From an uncultured SAR116 cluster alpha proteobacterium (GTDB taxonomy: Bacteria > Pseudomonadota > Alphaproteobacteria > Puniceispirillales > Marisalimonadaceae): a stretch of 34,119 bases of DNA. The notes under the pieces were generated by a model, which was not told where the DNA came from, searched no databases, and was given only the letters and a program-made list of their open reading frames with translations. Made by a program: the position numbers and the translations under genes. The DNA is taken from positions 1 to 34,119 of the forward strand of contig CACMNV010000012.1 in NCBI GenBank assembly GCA_902615025.1, read 5' to 3'. Shown piece after piece: positions 25,987-33,723 of the stretch (its first letter is position 1; each line of letters starts with the position of its first letter).

Positions 25987-26778
25987 ATGAAAAAGCATTT
26001 TAATAATTCGATATATTCTCTTTTAAAATTTTTAATAATTTTTGGTGGTACAATTTTATTCGTGAGTAATCCTGCTTTTGCTAATGAATTACTAAATGGA
26101 CTACCTGCTTTAAATGTAAATACTAATGGAGATAAAACAGAATATTCACTACCACTTCAAATTCTAATACTTATGGGAGCATTGACAATTTTACCCTCAT
26201 TAGTTTTAGGTATGACAAGTTTTACTAGAATAATAATAGTAATGTCAATTTTAAGACAAGCCTTAGGAACTCAGCAAACTCCTCCTAATCAAGTACTTAT
26301 TGCGATTTCCTTATTTTTAACTTTTTTTATAATGAGTCCAACTTTAACAAAAATATACAATGAAGCAGCAACTCCATACATGAATAATGAAGTTTCTGCA
26401 GAAGAAGCTATAGATAAAGCAAGTAAGGGTATGAAAAATTTTATGGTTAAAAATACTAGAAAAACTGATCTTTTAATGTTTTCTGACTTAGCTGGAATTG
26501 ATAAAAAATTTGAAAATTATGAAGAAATACCTTTCAGAGTTGTATTACCAGCTTTTATGACTAGTGAATTAAAAACTGCATTTCAAATAGGTTTTTTAAT
26601 ATTTCTACCTTTTTTAGTTATTGATATGGTTATCTCTTCCATATTGATGTCATTAGGTATGATGATGCTTTCACCAATGCTTATCTCATTACCATTTAAG
26701 TTGTTACTTTTTGTTTTGGTTGATGGATGGGCAATGACAGTAGGGTCATTAGTAAGTACTTTTTCGGCGGGGGGATGA
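25987..26778 (+). CDS. fliP: Flagellar export gate protein FliP
   Basis: 263 aa with a cleavable signal peptide (cleavage likely after NPAFA near residue 33), as is usual for FliP. Conserved blocks are QILILMGALTILPSLVLGMT, FTRIIIVMSILRQALGTQQT, PPNQVLIAISLFLTFF, and the C-terminal hydrophobic pair ending GWAMTVGSLV. It forms the core of the export channel with FliQ and FliR. It is followed by fliQ after 1 bp. Confidence 0.97.
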   Translation: MKKHFNNSIYSLLKFLIIFGGTILFVSNPAFANELLNGLPALNVNTNGDKTEYSLPLQILILMGALTILPSLVLGMTSFTRIIIVMSILRQALGTQQTPPNQVLIAISLFLTFFIMSPTLTKIYNEAATPYMNNEVSAEEAIDKASKGMKNFMVKNTRKTDLLMFSDLAGIDKKFENYEEIPFRVVLPAFMTSELKTAFQIGFLIFLPFLVIDMVISSILMSLGMMMLSPMLISLPFKLLLFVLVDGWAMTVGSLVSTFSAGG

Positions 26779-26779
26779 A

Positions 26780-27049
26780 ATGACTTTTGATGAAAATATA
26801 TCTATGCTTAGTTTAGCATTTTATAAAGTTATCATGATTTGTGGTCCTATATTAGGTTTAGCTCTAGCTATAGGTTTACTAATTGGAATATTTCAGGCTG
26901 CAACATCAATTAATGAAATGACACTAAGTTTTGTGCCAAAAGTAATTGTTGTTCTAATTGGAATTGCATTTTTAGGAAATTTTTTAATGGTTGGATTATC
27001 AGATTATTTTTCTTTTATATTTGATCAAATTTCAGGTGTTGGAATTTAA
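26780..27049 (+). CDS. fliQ: Flagellar export gate protein FliQ
   Basis: 89 aa, two TM helices. The conserved segments are GPILGLALAIGLLIGIFQAA, TSINEMTLSFVPK and the second helix VIVVLIGIAFLGNFLMVGL. Standard size, between fliP and fliR. Confidence 0.96.
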   Translation: MTFDENISMLSLAFYKVIMICGPILGLALAIGLLIGIFQAATSINEMTLSFVPKVIVVLIGIAFLGNFLMVGLSDYFSFIFDQISGVGI

Positions 27050-27060
27050 AAAGTATAATT

Positions 27061-27864
27061 ATGAATGCATTAGTTTTTCCAGGCATCGATTTAACAAATT
27101 TATACCAGTTAGTGCTAACTTTTTTTTTCTCTTCTCTAAGAATTAGCGCATTGTTAATAAGTATGCCTTTTTTTTCAACAAGCTTTATTCCTCTTCAAGT
27201 AAGAATTGTTTTATCGATGTGTATAACATTTTTTATTTTTGAAACTATAAAATTACCTAATCTAATGGAAATGAGCGTTTTAAGCATATTTATAATTATT
27301 CTAGCTGAGATTGGCTTAGGCTTATCAGTTGGCTTTATTTTAAATATTCTCTTTTCTGCAGCTTCTGTAAGTGGAGAAAAAATTGCATCTACTGCCGGAT
27401 TATCTATGGCTAATATGATTGATCCACAGTCTGGAGGTCAAACTTTAGTAATTAGTACAGTTTTATCCTTATTTCTCATAAGCATTTTTTTATCTCTAGA
27501 TGGACATTTATTTTTAATAAAAATGATAATTGAAAGTTATAATTATCTACCAATTGGTGAATCTCTTAACTTCAGGGAAGTAAGTGATGCAGGAATTTTT
27601 GCATTTGGCAGAATGTTATATTTAGGTAGTTTGATAATGTTGCCTGTTGTGGGAGGAATGTTACTAATAAATTTAGCTGGTGGAATAATAACAAGATCTG
27701 CACCAACTTTAAATTTGTTTTCATTTATTTTTCCAATAACTTTAATAGGTGTATTTATTTTCCTCTATTTAGCTTTAGGAACTATAGCCAATGCTTTTTC
27801 AGACTTAGTTGGTATTAGTATAAATTTAATTGATAATGTATTGCATTCAAAAGAGTATAAATAA
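27061..27864 (+). CDS. fliR: Flagellar export gate protein FliR
   Basis: 267-aa polytopic membrane protein with about six TM helices. Family blocks are FFSSLRISALLISMPFFS, VRIVLSMCITFFIF, EIGLGLSVGFILNILFSA, GLSMANMIDPQSGGQ and APTLNLFSFIFPI. It overlaps the flhB start by one base (TAATG junction), so the two are likely coupled. Confidence 0.97.
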   Translation: MNALVFPGIDLTNLYQLVLTFFFSSLRISALLISMPFFSTSFIPLQVRIVLSMCITFFIFETIKLPNLMEMSVLSIFIIILAEIGLGLSVGFILNILFSAASVSGEKIASTAGLSMANMIDPQSGGQTLVISTVLSLFLISIFLSLDGHLFLIKMIIESYNYLPIGESLNFREVSDAGIFAFGRMLYLGSLIMLPVVGGMLLINLAGGIITRSAPTLNLFSFIFPITLIGVFIFLYLALGTIANAFSDLVGISINLIDNVLHSKEYK

Positions 27865-29021
27865 TGGCTGAAGAACAAGATTCCCAAGAAAAAACGGAAG
27901 AACCTACCCAACGAAAAATTGACAAATCAATTGAAGATGGTCAATTTCTCACTTCTAAAGAGATGTTTGTTTTTACATCTATCTTTATAGGTTTATTTAC
28001 ATTTGTTTTTATTTCTTCATTGTTTCCAAATTTTATATCGATGTGGAAAAGTTTTTTTATATTTTCAGCAGAAGAATTAAATTACCAAAAACCTTATTTA
28101 GGGATATTAAAATTAATTAAAATAATAATTATTTTAACTTTATTGATTGGGTTTCCATTATTGATAACTTCAATAATTACTCAATTTTGTGTTGGAAGTG
28201 GAATATATTTCTCACCTAAGGCCTTCAGTTTTAAAGGTAATAAAATTAATCCTCTTACTGGGCTAAAAAGAATGTTTTCAATGCAAAGTTTAATAGAATT
28301 AATTAAGTCAGTATTAAAGGTATTACTTTTGGGTGGAATCTCAGGTATTGTAATATATTTTGATTTAATAAATATAATTCATTTATCTGAAAGAAGTCTA
28401 TATCAAGCTCTAAAAGGTTATGTTATATTATTCCCGAAATTAACTATATATTTATTAATCGCTTTAGCTGTTATAGCATTGATTGATTTTATTTGGCAAA
28501 AACACTCTCATAATGAAAAATTAAAAATGTCTTTAAAAGAAATCAAAGATGAGATGAAAGATACGGATGGTTCACCTGAAGTTAAACAAAAAATTAGAAG
28601 ATTACAAAATGAAATTTCCCAGCGAGCTAGTCAACAGAGTTCTGCATTAGAAGATGTGAAAGAAGCATCAGTTGTAATAACAAACCCAACTCATTTTGCC
28701 GTAGCACTGAAGTATGAAGTAGGAGAAGAGGGAGCTCCTAAAATTCTAGCAATGGGCAGAGGCTTAATGGCAGAAAAAATCATGCAATTAGCTAATGAAA
28801 AAAATATAAATGTTTTTAGTAGTCCATTATTGGCCAGAGCGTTATACTTTACTGGTCAGATTGGTAAAGAAATTTCTGAAGATCTTTATGCAAGTGTTGC
28901 CGCAATACTGGCTTATATATTTAAAATTGAAAAAGGTGAATTTTTAGAAAAGCCTGAAATTGAAATACCTATTGATTTACAATTTGATGAGTATGGTAAT
29001 AAGAAAAAAGAGGATGTCTGA
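27864..29021 (+). CDS. flhB: Flagellar export specificity protein FlhB
   Basis: 385 aa. It starts with the conserved EKTEEPTQRKIDKSIEDGQ. Four TM helices follow to about residue 210, then the cytoplasmic linker (KMSLKEIKDEMKDTDGSPEV) and the self-cleaving NPTH site at Asn274 (VVITNPTHFAVALKY). The linker and NPTH site are intact, so substrate switching with FliK should work normally. It ends in TGATG, which overlaps the next gene. Confidence 0.97.
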   Translation: MAEEQDSQEKTEEPTQRKIDKSIEDGQFLTSKEMFVFTSIFIGLFTFVFISSLFPNFISMWKSFFIFSAEELNYQKPYLGILKLIKIIIILTLLIGFPLLITSIITQFCVGSGIYFSPKAFSFKGNKINPLTGLKRMFSMQSLIELIKSVLKVLLLGGISGIVIYFDLINIIHLSERSLYQALKGYVILFPKLTIYLLIALAVIALIDFIWQKHSHNEKLKMSLKEIKDEMKDTDGSPEVKQKIRRLQNEISQRASQQSSALEDVKEASVVITNPTHFAVALKYEVGEEGAPKILAMGRGLMAEKIMQLANEKNINVFSSPLLARALYFTGQIGKEISEDLYASVAAILAYIFKIEKGEFLEKPEIEIPIDLQFDEYGNKKKEDV

Positions 29022-29236
29022 TGAAAAAAAGAAAAGGTTTTGGACAGTTAATCATTACTTTTGCTTTTGCATACTCAGCATTACTTTGTCACTTTCACGC
29101 TAGTGAACTTAAAGAAAATGGAGAAATATATACTGCTTTATTGTATTGGTTCTTTGGATTAACTGCATTAGCAGGGGCATTTCGTTTCAAAATTGCAAGT
29201 TTTATAGAAAAAATAATTGGTAAAAATAATGAATAA
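29021..29236 (+). CDS. Small two-TM membrane protein, unknown
   Basis: 71 aa. Two hydrophobic segments (LIITFAFAYSALLCHFHASE and YTALLYWFFGLTALAGAF) flank a short acidic turn, with basic ends. I do not recognise a family. Its one-base overlap with flhB and 8-bp overlap with the next gene show that it belongs to the flagellar operon, so a motility-related membrane role is inferred. Confidence 0.7.
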   Translation: MKKRKGFGQLIITFAFAYSALLCHFHASELKENGEIYTALLYWFFGLTALAGAFRFKIASFIEKIIGKNNE

Positions 29237-29417
29237 AAAAGTATTTTGTCATGGATGTGAATATTTTTTTATAACCCATAGGATTAAAAGACCTTGGGGG
29301 TGTAAAAAGTTTGGGTTTGTTTCAAAAATTCTTCCTTCTTTAGAAGTTTCAATGACAACTGGTATGGAATGTGCATATAAAATAAAGAGTAATTTTAAAA
29401 ATAGAGGTTTAAAATGA
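29229..29417 (+). CDS. Small cysteine-rich, probably metal-binding protein
   Basis: 62 aa from the ATG at 29229, which overlaps the preceding stop. The pattern is CHGCEYFFITHRIKRPWGCK, then FGF..KILPS and TGMECAYK. It resembles a short conserved protein (CxxC...YGC+.FGFK...PS...G.EC) found in various proteobacteria and sometimes mislabelled uracil-DNA glycosylase. Four cysteines could bind zinc. Function is unknown. It overlaps the next gene by 4 bp. Confidence 0.7.
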   Translation: MNKKVFCHGCEYFFITHRIKRPWGCKKFGFVSKILPSLEVSMTTGMECAYKIKSNFKNRGLK

Positions 29418-30127
29418 ATGATAAAGTTGATGCCGTACAAGAAAGTATTAAGTTAGCTCTAGATGCAGCAGATGCTGCTACAGACGTAACATCAGAATAT
29501 AATACTGTAAGGAAGCAACATAAAATTTTGGAGGATAAAGTGAAACAAATTCATAAATATACAACTGTCGTTTTCGTTTCTTCAATAGTTTCAGGGATTT
29601 TTGTTGTAATTGTATCAGCATTTTTGTTTATGCAAGGCTCTAGTAAATTAGATACAATGACAGAAACAAGCAGAGAGGCATTAGTAGTTTTTGCAGAAAA
29701 TGTAGACAGTGTTAATAAATCACTCGAAAGTTTAAATAAAGCTATAAAAAAACAAGATGAATTTTTAGCTGTAAATAAAAATGTCATTACTACTATGAAT
29801 AAAATTGAAAAGAAAATAACAGAGTCAAATAAGTTAACAGCAGCAGAACTTAGAACAATTTCTAATTCTTTAGTCACTGAATTAGATACATTTTCTAAAA
29901 ATTCTGTTAAAAATAATAATGACTTAAAGAAAACTTTAACTAATTTTGCTTCACAGAGTTCTAAAGCTATAAAAAAATCAATGGCATCAATGAGTAAAAA
30001 CCCTATTTACAATAAAATCATTGCAAATCAATCAATGCATTCCCAACAAATTAATTCTTTAATTAAAAAGAATAATAGTCTTGTAAGCAAAATGAAAGAC
30101 AAGGCAGCTATGATTAAATACCCTTAA
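29414..30127 (+). CDS. Membrane-anchored coiled-coil protein, unknown
   Basis: 237 aa. An N-terminal helical part is followed by one TM at about residues 52-74 (VVFVSSIVSGIFVVIVSAFLF). The long remainder has heptads (NVDSVNKSLESLNKAIKKQ, KIEKKITESNKLTAAEL, LKKTLTNFASQSSKAIKKSM). It looks like the dimeric signalling helix bundle of a chemoreceptor, but the conserved receptor tip is absent, so I do not call it one. It is translationally coupled to the Cys-rich protein and probably part of the motility unit. Confidence 0.65.
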   Translation: MNDKVDAVQESIKLALDAADAATDVTSEYNTVRKQHKILEDKVKQIHKYTTVVFVSSIVSGIFVVIVSAFLFMQGSSKLDTMTETSREALVVFAENVDSVNKSLESLNKAIKKQDEFLAVNKNVITTMNKIEKKITESNKLTAAELRTISNSLVTELDTFSKNSVKNNNDLKKTLTNFASQSSKAIKKSMASMSKNPIYNKIIANQSMHSQQINSLIKKNNSLVSKMKDKAAMIKYP

Positions 30128-30147
30128 ATTTTAAGTGATATGAAATA

Positions 30148-30903
30148 ATGGAAAATAATGAATCTTCAAATTCTGCTAATAAAGACCAAGATCAGTTAAG
30201 TAGAAAATTTTTAAAAATCACAAATGTCAAAGTTTTTTCTAATGCATATAATCTTAGAATTAAAGAAAATGACATTATAATAGGACTAAATCGTGAATAT
30301 TTTAATTCATCTTATGAAGATCTTAAAAAAATCCTTGATGAAGATGAAGAAGATAAAATTATTACAATTTTTAGAGAAGGAACATGTTTTAATATTTCTA
30401 CAAAATCTTCATTAGGTATCACATGCGAAGAAATAGATGAAAATCATATTAAAGACTTTTCGAATGCTGATATTAAAAATATTTTTGAAAAAGATAAATC
30501 ATATAAACAATTTGAGGTATATAAAAATTTTAGAAGAAATGGGTTTATATTAGATCCTGAGCTTTCAATCTTGGCAAGTGTAGCACCTCCATTATGGATG
30601 TTATATCATAGATTGTGGATGAATTTTTTTTTCACAATTATCTTTCTTATAATAGTGTTTATGGTTTCTCCATGGTTATTTTGCATATCCTGGGTTTTAA
30701 AATCTTGGTACTATGGCTTAAATCAAATAAATGTATTGAGAAATTATTATAATAATAAAGATTATAGGTTATTTTTAGTTCTAACTTGTTTTAACGAAGA
30801 GCAGGCCCAAATAATTTCAAGGAAATTAGATCCTAAAATTGATTTTGACTACTCCTATCTCGAGCCACCTGTTCGTGATGAAGATGGTTTAAGTACTTTG
30901 TAA
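30148..30903 (+). CDS. PDZ-like plus DUF2628-like membrane protein
   Basis: 251 aa. Residues about 22-85 read like a small PDZ fold (AYNLRIKENDIIIGLNREYF, then DLKKIL and ITIFREG). A hydrophobic region from about 140 follows (LDPELSILASVAPPLWMLYH, then FFFTIIFLIIVFMVSPWLF). Its PPLWMLYHRLW motif recalls the DUF2628 family of small inner-membrane proteins. Last gene of the + strand run; it converges on the stator operon with a 32-bp gap that shows only a weak AT-rich dyad. Function is unknown. Confidence 0.6.
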   Translation: MENNESSNSANKDQDQLSRKFLKITNVKVFSNAYNLRIKENDIIIGLNREYFNSSYEDLKKILDEDEEDKIITIFREGTCFNISTKSSLGITCEEIDENHIKDFSNADIKNIFEKDKSYKQFEVYKNFRRNGFILDPELSILASVAPPLWMLYHRLWMNFFFTIIFLIIVFMVSPWLFCISWVLKSWYYGLNQINVLRNYYNNKDYRLFLVLTCFNEEQAQIISRKLDPKIDFDYSYLEPPVRDEDGLSTL

Positions 30904-30935
30904 TTTTATAATGAAATTGTAAATTTATATTTAAA

Positions 30936-31649
30936 TTAAGATTGATTGTTTTGATTCTTGTCTTCTTTAACAACTGGTTGTCTTAAATTTTCGTTTAATT
31001 TTAAATATAAATTAACTTTTTTAACAAATGTTTCATCATCTTTTTCAGTAGACTTAAAATAACTACCAAGAATCTGTTTACGTTTTAAGACACCAAGAAA
31101 TTTACCTTCGCTTTCTATCTTTAAATGCGAAGCATCAATTTTTTTTGTTGCTAAAGTAGCAATTTTAGTTTCAATAAATTCATTTTGAACAGCTGCCCTA
31201 ATCCTTAAGCCTGTATTAGTTTTGATCTTAGTCAGTCTCATTACTAAACTATTTGTTCTTCTAATTAAGTCATCACCTATTTCTTCAAGTTGCATTCTAG
31301 AAGGTGGAGGCACTTTTACTATGAGAAATTGTGAATTCTTTTCTTTTAATTTTACAGGAAAGCCAGCTTCTTTTATTGTATTAATAACTGATTCTAAATT
31401 ATCTTTACTGTAAACCATTACTTCTAAGTTTAATGGATCATCAGGAGCTTCTACATTAGCAATGTCAGCCAGCCTTCTTTTTCTTCCATCTATCATTACA
31501 AATATACTATTAAATACTGCAATATTGGCGTCTTCAGATTTAATTTCAGTAATGACATCAGCAAAATCTTCAATAGCTTTAGAAAAGTTTGATATTGCTT
31601 CTGTAGAATAACTTTCTAAATTTTCAGGAGTTAAACTTTGTTCTGCCAT
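30936..31649 (-). CDS. Ribosome-recycling-factor-like protein in the stator operon
   Basis: 237 aa. Residues about 20-150 align almost without gaps to ribosome recycling factor: an N-terminal helix (EAISNFSKAIEDFADVITEI), then the beta domain (RRLADIANVEAPDDPLNLEV), ESVINTIKEAGF, and VKVPPPSRMQLEEIGDDLI in place of the RRF RVPLPPLTEERR block. The RRF arginine motif on the third helix (VRNVRRD) is not conserved (LTKIKTNTGLRIR), and a C-terminal extension of about 70 residues is extra. It is thus a divergent paralogue; the housekeeping frr is expected elsewhere. It follows motB by 15 bp on the same strand, so co-expression with the stator is likely. Role unknown. Confidence 0.65.
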   Translation of the reverse strand: MAEQSLTPENLESYSTEAISNFSKAIEDFADVITEIKSEDANIAVFNSIFVMIDGRKRRLADIANVEAPDDPLNLEVMVYSKDNLESVINTIKEAGFPVKLKEKNSQFLIVKVPPPSRMQLEEIGDDLIRRTNSLVMRLTKIKTNTGLRIRAAVQNEFIETKIATLATKKIDASHLKIESEGKFLGVLKRKQILGSYFKSTEKDDETFVKKVNLYLKLNENLRQPVVKEDKNQNNQS

Positions 31650-31664
31650 ATTATAATATTGAAA

Positions 31665-32840
31665 CTAATATTTAATTTCTATTTCAATCCTTCTGTTTTT
31701 TGACCTACCATCTGCATTTTTATTTGAAGCTAATGGTTTTGCTTCACCATAACTTATTGCCATTAGACGATCTAAGGGAATATCTCCAGATTTTGATATC
31801 GATTGAACCACACTAGATGCTCTTGCAGCTGCTAGATCCCAATTATCTCTATACTGTCCACCAAAAATTAATGGGACATTGTCAGTATGACCTGATACAT
31901 TAATTTGACCAGTACCTTTTTCACTAACCTTGGCAATTTTTCCCATAATTTTTTTGGCATTTTCCGTAAGTTCTGCCGATCCAGATCTAAACGCTCCAGC
32001 TGAACCTACAGTAATAATAACCCTGTCTTTTTCTCTTTTAACTTCTGTTAAACCTTGTCCAATTTCTTGTTTTAAAGCTACTTTGAATTCGTCTTCGGCA
32101 CTTCTAGCTTTAATTTTAGTTTCTTCAGTTTTTCTTTTTTCTTCTTTTTCTTCTCTATTAATTTTTTCTATTTTATCAATTAAGGCTTTATTATTTTGCC
32201 CAGCCATTGCAATGGCTTTTATCTCGTTATTAATACCACCAATTAAAACATCAGTGTCATAATTTCCTGATTTATTTCTTGCATCTTCTATAGCTGTAAT
32301 AGTTTTTGAAACAACATCTTGTATATTTTCGATCTCTTCATTATTTATTTTGACAACTACTTTGTTATCAATAACTTCTGTTGAAACACTTTTGTCTAAA
32401 TCAATTGATTTAATAGCCTCTTCTAGTTTTTTGGCTCTCTCAATACTTTCTGAACTGGATTTTGAACTTTCCCTTTTATCCTCTTCAGATTTAAGATCTA
32501 AATTTTTTTGTTCTGTATTTGTAGATTGTTGTGTCATATTCTTTGTAACAGAAGGTTCAGGAGAGGGGCTAAAATTTAAAGCCAATACTGTTGTTCCTCT
32601 TGGTTGCTCAACAACTGGGACAACTCTTTGAATACCAAAGGCATTTTTCAAGCTACCACTAATTTGTTTAAACTTAGGAACATTAAATTCAGCAAATGAG
32701 AGAATTAGAACAAAAAATGCCATTAATAAAGTTGCCATATCAGCAAAAGTTGCCATCCAGGCAGGCGCCCCCTTTGGGGGACATTTAGGACATTCTTCTT
32801 CTTCTTCTTCTACGTTAGGGTTATCTTGTGCTTCCGCCAT
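31665..32840 (-). CDS. motB: Flagellar stator protein MotB (PomB-like)
   Basis: 391 aa. One TM at about residues 31-49 (TFADMATLLMAFFVLILSF) carries the ion-binding Asp34. It is followed by NVPKFKQISGSLKNAFGIQ, which closely resembles the plug region of sodium-type PomB. The long Glu/Lys/Ser-rich periplasmic linker is coiled. The C-terminal OmpA-like peptidoglycan-binding domain has INVSGHTDNVPL, NWDLAAARASSVV and RRIEIEI. The N-terminal acidic run (NVEEEEEECPKCPPKG) is unusual. It pairs with motA just upstream. Sodium coupling is inferred from similarity. Confidence 0.95.
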   Translation of the reverse strand: MAEAQDNPNVEEEEEECPKCPPKGAPAWMATFADMATLLMAFFVLILSFAEFNVPKFKQISGSLKNAFGIQRVVPVVEQPRGTTVLALNFSPSPEPSVTKNMTQQSTNTEQKNLDLKSEEDKRESSKSSSESIERAKKLEEAIKSIDLDKSVSTEVIDNKVVVKINNEEIENIQDVVSKTITAIEDARNKSGNYDTDVLIGGINNEIKAIAMAGQNNKALIDKIEKINREEKEEKRKTEETKIKARSAEDEFKVALKQEIGQGLTEVKREKDRVIITVGSAGAFRSGSAELTENAKKIMGKIAKVSEKGTGQINVSGHTDNVPLIFGGQYRDNWDLAAARASSVVQSISKSGDIPLDRLMAISYGEAKPLASNKNADGRSKNRRIEIEIKY

Positions 32841-32856
32841 ATAAATACCTATTTAA

Positions 32857-33621
32857 TTAAGCAGCTTCTTCTATTTTTGCTTGAAGTTTAGGAGGTAAGT
32901 TTGCTATTAACTGATCAGTAATATTTCTAGGACTTTCTCCTCTTGAAATATATTTTAATCCCATAACAACCATTTCTCTATATAAAGCTTCATGAGCAGA
33001 GTAATTTTCCAATTTTGTAACAATAGGCATGAAAATACAGTTAGCAATCATCGCACCATAAAGTGTTGTTAAAAGTGCAACGGCCATTGCAGGTCCAATT
33101 GCTTTTGGGTCAGCCATGTTACCTAACATAGCAACTAAACCAATAAGAGTTCCAATCATTCCCATTGCTGGTGCCAAATCTACCCAAGCTTGAAAAACAC
33201 TTTTCATATTATCATGTCGCCTTATCATCCCTTTAACTTCCCTATTTAATTGTTCTGTTAGTTTTGTTTCATCAGCCCCATCTACGAGCATTTGAAGTCC
33301 TTTTTCAAAGAATTTATCTGGTACCTCTTGTCCTTCTAGAGCCATCATTCCGTCTTTTCTTGCTATCCCTGCTAATTCTGTAATCCTTGTTATCAATTCA
33401 TCATGTTTTTTTGCACCTGGTAAAAAAACTTTTGCTAAAGTTCCAAATGATGCTAGAAAATCAGGCAATGTAGATCTATACATAACCGCAAAAAATGTTC
33501 CACCAATTACTATTAACATTGAAGGTGTGTCTATAAATGGGCCAATTCCTCCTGACGAAACCATTGCGCCAGCAATCATTCCTAGTGTTCCAACTAAACC
33601 AATTAAAGATGCTATATCCAT
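32857..33621 (-). CDS. motA: Flagellar stator protein MotA (PomA-like)
   Basis: 254 aa, the same length class as PomA. Four TM helices are visible. The conserved block VDLAPAMGMIGTLIGLVAML and AVALLTTLYGAMIANCIF (TM3-TM4) is nearly identical in pattern to PomA. The cytoplasmic loop (GMMALEGQEVPDKFFEKGLQ, RHDNMKSVFQAW) carries the charged residues that meet FliG. First gene of the - strand stator operon, 16 bp before motB, with a sigma-54-like promoter upstream. Confidence 0.96.
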   Translation of the reverse strand: MDIASLIGLVGTLGMIAGAMVSSGGIGPFIDTPSMLIVIGGTFFAVMYRSTLPDFLASFGTLAKVFLPGAKKHDELITRITELAGIARKDGMMALEGQEVPDKFFEKGLQMLVDGADETKLTEQLNREVKGMIRRHDNMKSVFQAWVDLAPAMGMIGTLIGLVAMLGNMADPKAIGPAMAVALLTTLYGAMIANCIFMPIVTKLENYSAHEALYREMVVMGLKYISRGESPRNITDQLIANLPPKLQAKIEEAA

Positions 33622-33670
33622 TTTTTATTCCTCATTAAATATAAAAAACATGATTTTAGGCATAAATTCT

Positions 33671-33685
33671 GCAAGAATGAGACCA
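33671..33685 (-). promoter_or_regulatory. Probable sigma-54 promoter for motA-motB
   Basis: Read on the - strand: TGGTCTCATTCTTGC. GG and GC have correct spacing and the -12 TTGC is perfect; the -24 half lacks the CA of TGGCA. It lies 49 bp before the motA start. Confidence 0.65.
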
Positions 33686-33723
33686 AAATCATAAAAGATT
33701 AAAAAAAACATTAAGGTTATTAT

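Noticed and set aside
29414-30127. Methyl-accepting chemotaxis protein
   Set aside because: It has a TM and coiled coil, but the highly conserved receptor signalling tip is missing and there is no sensor domain.
30922-30937. AATTTA/TAAATT dyad between the convergent units as a terminator
   Set aside because: The stem is pure AT with no strong T-run; in this composition such dyads are frequent by chance.
33657-33670. Sigma-54 promoter for the DUF1566-like gene on the + strand
   Set aside because: GG-N10-GC spacing is present, but the -24 (AGGCAT) and -12 (TCTGC) boxes are both poor, and it overlaps the better opposite-strand site.
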